Source: CAZPWF01 sp964610775
GTDB lineage: Bacteria > Patescibacteriota > Saccharimonadia > Saccharimonadales > JACQNP01
Length of the DNA stretch: 12,422 bases
Direction of reading: 5' to 3'
Assembly: GCA_964610775.1 (NCBI GenBank)
Contig: CAZSZC010000020.1
Span: forward strand, 1 to 12,422
A program made the translations under genes and the position numbers. Below, piece by piece: positions 10,804 to 12,422 of the stretch (the first letter of the stretch is position 1; each line of letters opens with the position of its first letter). Under the pieces are notes generated by a model. It searched no databases. It was not told the origin of the DNA and saw nothing but the letters and a program-made list of their open reading frames with translations.

Positions 10804-12422
10804 ATGTCGAAGAAAGTTTTTTATGATGATGATGCGCGTCGACGCGTGCTTGAAGGTGCACGGATTCTTTATGATGCAGTAAAGACAACTATGGGTCCTA
10901 AGGGCCGCAATGTAGTTATTAGCAAAAGCTACGGTAATCCAACCGTTACTCATGACGGTGTAACTGTTGCCAAAGGCGTGGATATTGCTGATGTTGATGA
11001 CGAGACTTTAGGTTACAAAGTTGGTGCAGAGCTTATAAAACAGGCCGCTAATAAAATGAATGATGTTGCCGGAGATGGTACTACTACGGTTACGGTTTTG
11101 ACTTACCACATCTTAAATGAGGCTAACAAACTAATTGCCGCTGGTCATAATCCAATGTTGCTACGAAAGGGCTTAGAAGCGGCAGCACACGATGTTTTGA
11201 ATAATTTAAAGGGCGAAGATATCAAGAGCGATAAAAAGCGCGTGGCCCAAGTTGCTACCATTTCTGCCGGCGATGCTGAAATCGGTGAATTGATTGCAAA
11301 TGTTATCGACAAGGTCGGTAAAGACGGTGTAGTTACTGTTGAAGAAGGCCAGGGACTGGACTTAGAGAGCGAAGTTGTTGAAGGCTTCACCTTCGATAAG
11401 GGTTTTGTTAGTCCGTATATGGTTACTGATCCGGCACGAATGGAAGCAGTCTATGATAAACCGGCAGTCGTTATTACTGATAAAAAGATTAGTTCCATTC
11501 AGGAATTCCTGCCACTACTTGAGAAATTAGCACAAGCTGGCAAGAAAGACTTGGTCCTAATTGCCGAGGATGTTGACGGTGAAGCACTCGGGACTCTTAT
11601 TCTTAACCGACTAAAAGGTGTTTTCAATACCTTAGCTGTTAAAGCTCCATCATTCGGTGATCGTCGCAAAGATGTATTGAACGACATCGCTATTTTGACT
11701 GGTGCAACTGTGATTACCGAAGATCGTGGTATGACATTTGAGAACGTAGATCTTGATGTTGTTGGTAGTGCTCGGAAGATTATCGTTAACAAAGACGAAA
11801 CCACGATAATTGAAGGTGGTGGTAGTGTCAGCGAAGTTAACGCGCGAATTAAGCAAATCCAAACCCAGGCTGACTCAGCAACAAGTGAATACGAGAAAGA
11901 AAACTTTGATAAGCGTCGTGCAGCTCTATCCGGCAAGGTTGCTGTTATTAAGGTGGGTGGCGCAACTGAGACTGAGATCGAAGAAAAGAAATTCCGTGTT
12001 GATGATGCCGTTGCAGCGGTAAAGGCAGCACTCGATGAGGGCATCGTCTCTGGTGGCGGTGCAACGTTAATTAATCTTTCTTCTGTCATAAAGCCATCGA
12101 AAGACGAAGATCACGCAGTGTCTGCAGGTCGCCAATTACTAGCCAAAGCACTTGATCAGCCGTTTAGAATTCTTATGACTAACGCTGGATTAAATGCTGA
12201 TGAATGGCTTCCACAGGTGAAGAGCGCGAAGCCGGGGCAAGGTGTCGATGTAAATAATCCAGTGAAACTAGTAGACCTGAAGTCTGCTGGTGTTGTTGAT
12301 CCGGCACGCGTGACTAAAGAAGCCATACAAAATGCCGTATCTGTTGCTGGAACAGCAATGACTATGGGAGCTTTGGTGGTTGAGGTGCCAGAAAAAACCC
12401 CAGCTCCCGCACCTGACATGTC
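10804..12422 (+). CDS. groEL: Chaperonin GroEL (3' end beyond the window)
   Basis: An open frame of 539 complete codons runs to the window edge without a stop. GroEL is the 14-subunit ATP-dependent folding chamber that works with GroES. MSKKVFYDDDARRRVLEGAR and TTMGPKGRNVVI are the normal start. Asp51 in HDGVTVAKG and GDGTTTVTVL (90-99) form the nucleotide site; KVGGATETEIEEKKFRVDDA and EGIVSGGGATL are the C-terminal ATP-site motifs. Between Asp51 and the GDGTTT aspartate there are about five residues more than in E. coli GroEL. The visible tail is VVEVPEKTPAPAPDM; no Gly-Gly-Met repeat is seen before the edge, so the tail may be proline/alanine-rich, but the last codons are missing. GAGGAG (10791-10796) seven bases before the ATG is the ribosome site. 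It is co-transcribed with groES. Confidence 0.97.
   Translation, partial: MSKKVFYDDDARRRVLEGARILYDAVKTTMGPKGRNVVISKSYGNPTVTHDGVTVAKGVDIADVDDETLGYKVGAELIKQAANKMNDVAGDGTTTVTVLTYHILNEANKLIAAGHNPMLLRKGLEAAAHDVLNNLKGEDIKSDKKRVAQVATISAGDAEIGELIANVIDKVGKDGVVTVEEGQGLDLESEVVEGFTFDKGFVSPYMVTDPARMEAVYDKPAVVITDKKISSIQEFLPLLEKLAQAGKKDLVLIAEDVDGEALGTLILNRLKGVFNTLAVKAPSFGDRRKDVLNDIAILTGATVITEDRGMTFENVDLDVVGSARKIIVNKDETTIIEGGGSVSEVNARIKQIQTQADSATSEYEKENFDKRRAALSGKVAVIKVGGATETEIEEKKFRVDDAVAAVKAALDEGIVSGGGATLINLSSVIKPSKDEDHAVSAGRQLLAKALDQPFRILMTNAGLNADEWLPQVKSAKPGQGVDVNNPVKLVDLKSAGVVDPARVTKEAIQNAVSVAGTAMTMGALVVEVPEKTPAPAPDM

Noticed and set aside
11499..12089. Long 196-codon open frame on the minus strand inside groEL
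   Set aside because: It is exactly antisense to well-conserved GroEL codons, has a serine/threonine/proline-rich composition typical of a shadow frame, and has no promoter or ribosome site.
1..12422. Alternative genetic code with TGA read as glycine or tryptophan
   Set aside because: All conserved proteins (ValS, TsaD, GroES, GroEL, MurE-like) are full length and in frame under the standard code without any in-frame TGA.

Overview
The window looks like a chromosomal segment from a reduced-genome bacterium of the Candidatus Saccharibacteria (TM7) / CPR type. This is inferred from several things together: moderate GC, compact short single genes that switch strand often, a valyl-tRNA synthetase with the 'RQIAWGIPIPAF'-type catalytic core, a shortened MurE-like ligase, an amidinotransferase-fold enzyme, and several small proteins I cannot place. 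No single marker proves the lineage. All genes read cleanly with the standard code. Of the 12 genes whose stop is visible, nine end in TAG, three in TAA and none in TGA.

Layout. 1-251 (-): start of a membrane-anchored protein cut by the window edge. 279-671 (+): HIT-family hydrolase. 690-866 (+): 58-residue two-helix membrane protein. 923-1786 (+): XRE-type helix-turn-helix fused to a HAD-like domain. 1783-4350 (-): valS, overlapping the previous gene tail to tail by a few bases. 4351-4681: the one long non-coding gap, with two parS-like palindromes, an extended -10 promoter, a possible 20-codon leader ORF and a weak attenuator-like hairpin ahead of valS. 4682-5743 (-): tsaD. 5803-6381 (+): unknown. 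6427-7734 (+): MurE-like Mur ligase. 7754-8032 (+): unknown small protein. 8106-8822 (+): protein with a C-terminal HicA-like toxin domain and a palindrome at its start. 8824-9678 (-): amidinotransferase/DDAH-fold enzyme. 9734-10423 (+): unknown, perhaps a Cys/His enzyme. 10438-end: CIRCE-controlled groES-groEL, with groEL cut by the window end.

The strongest overall pattern is in the promoters. Nearly every gene that heads its own transcript has a -10 hexamer (TATAAT, TACAAT, TATTAT, TATAGT or similar, often with an upstream TG) ending 6 or 7 bases before the start codon. That places the predicted transcription start on the start codon itself and implies leaderless mRNAs. It also corrects several starts to internal ATGs: HIT at 279, HTH-HAD at 923, amidinotransferase at 9678. 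By contrast groES and groEL have good Shine-Dalgarno sequences, and valS has a leader with a weak one.

The genes cover translation (valS, tsaD for the t6A tRNA modification), cell wall synthesis (MurE-like), protein folding under HrcA/CIRCE heat-shock control (groESL), and poorly known accessory functions. The points most worth a second look are the HicA-like fusion without a visible antitoxin, the back-to-back palindromic promoter at 258-272, the parS-like sites, and the possible leader-peptide control of valS.
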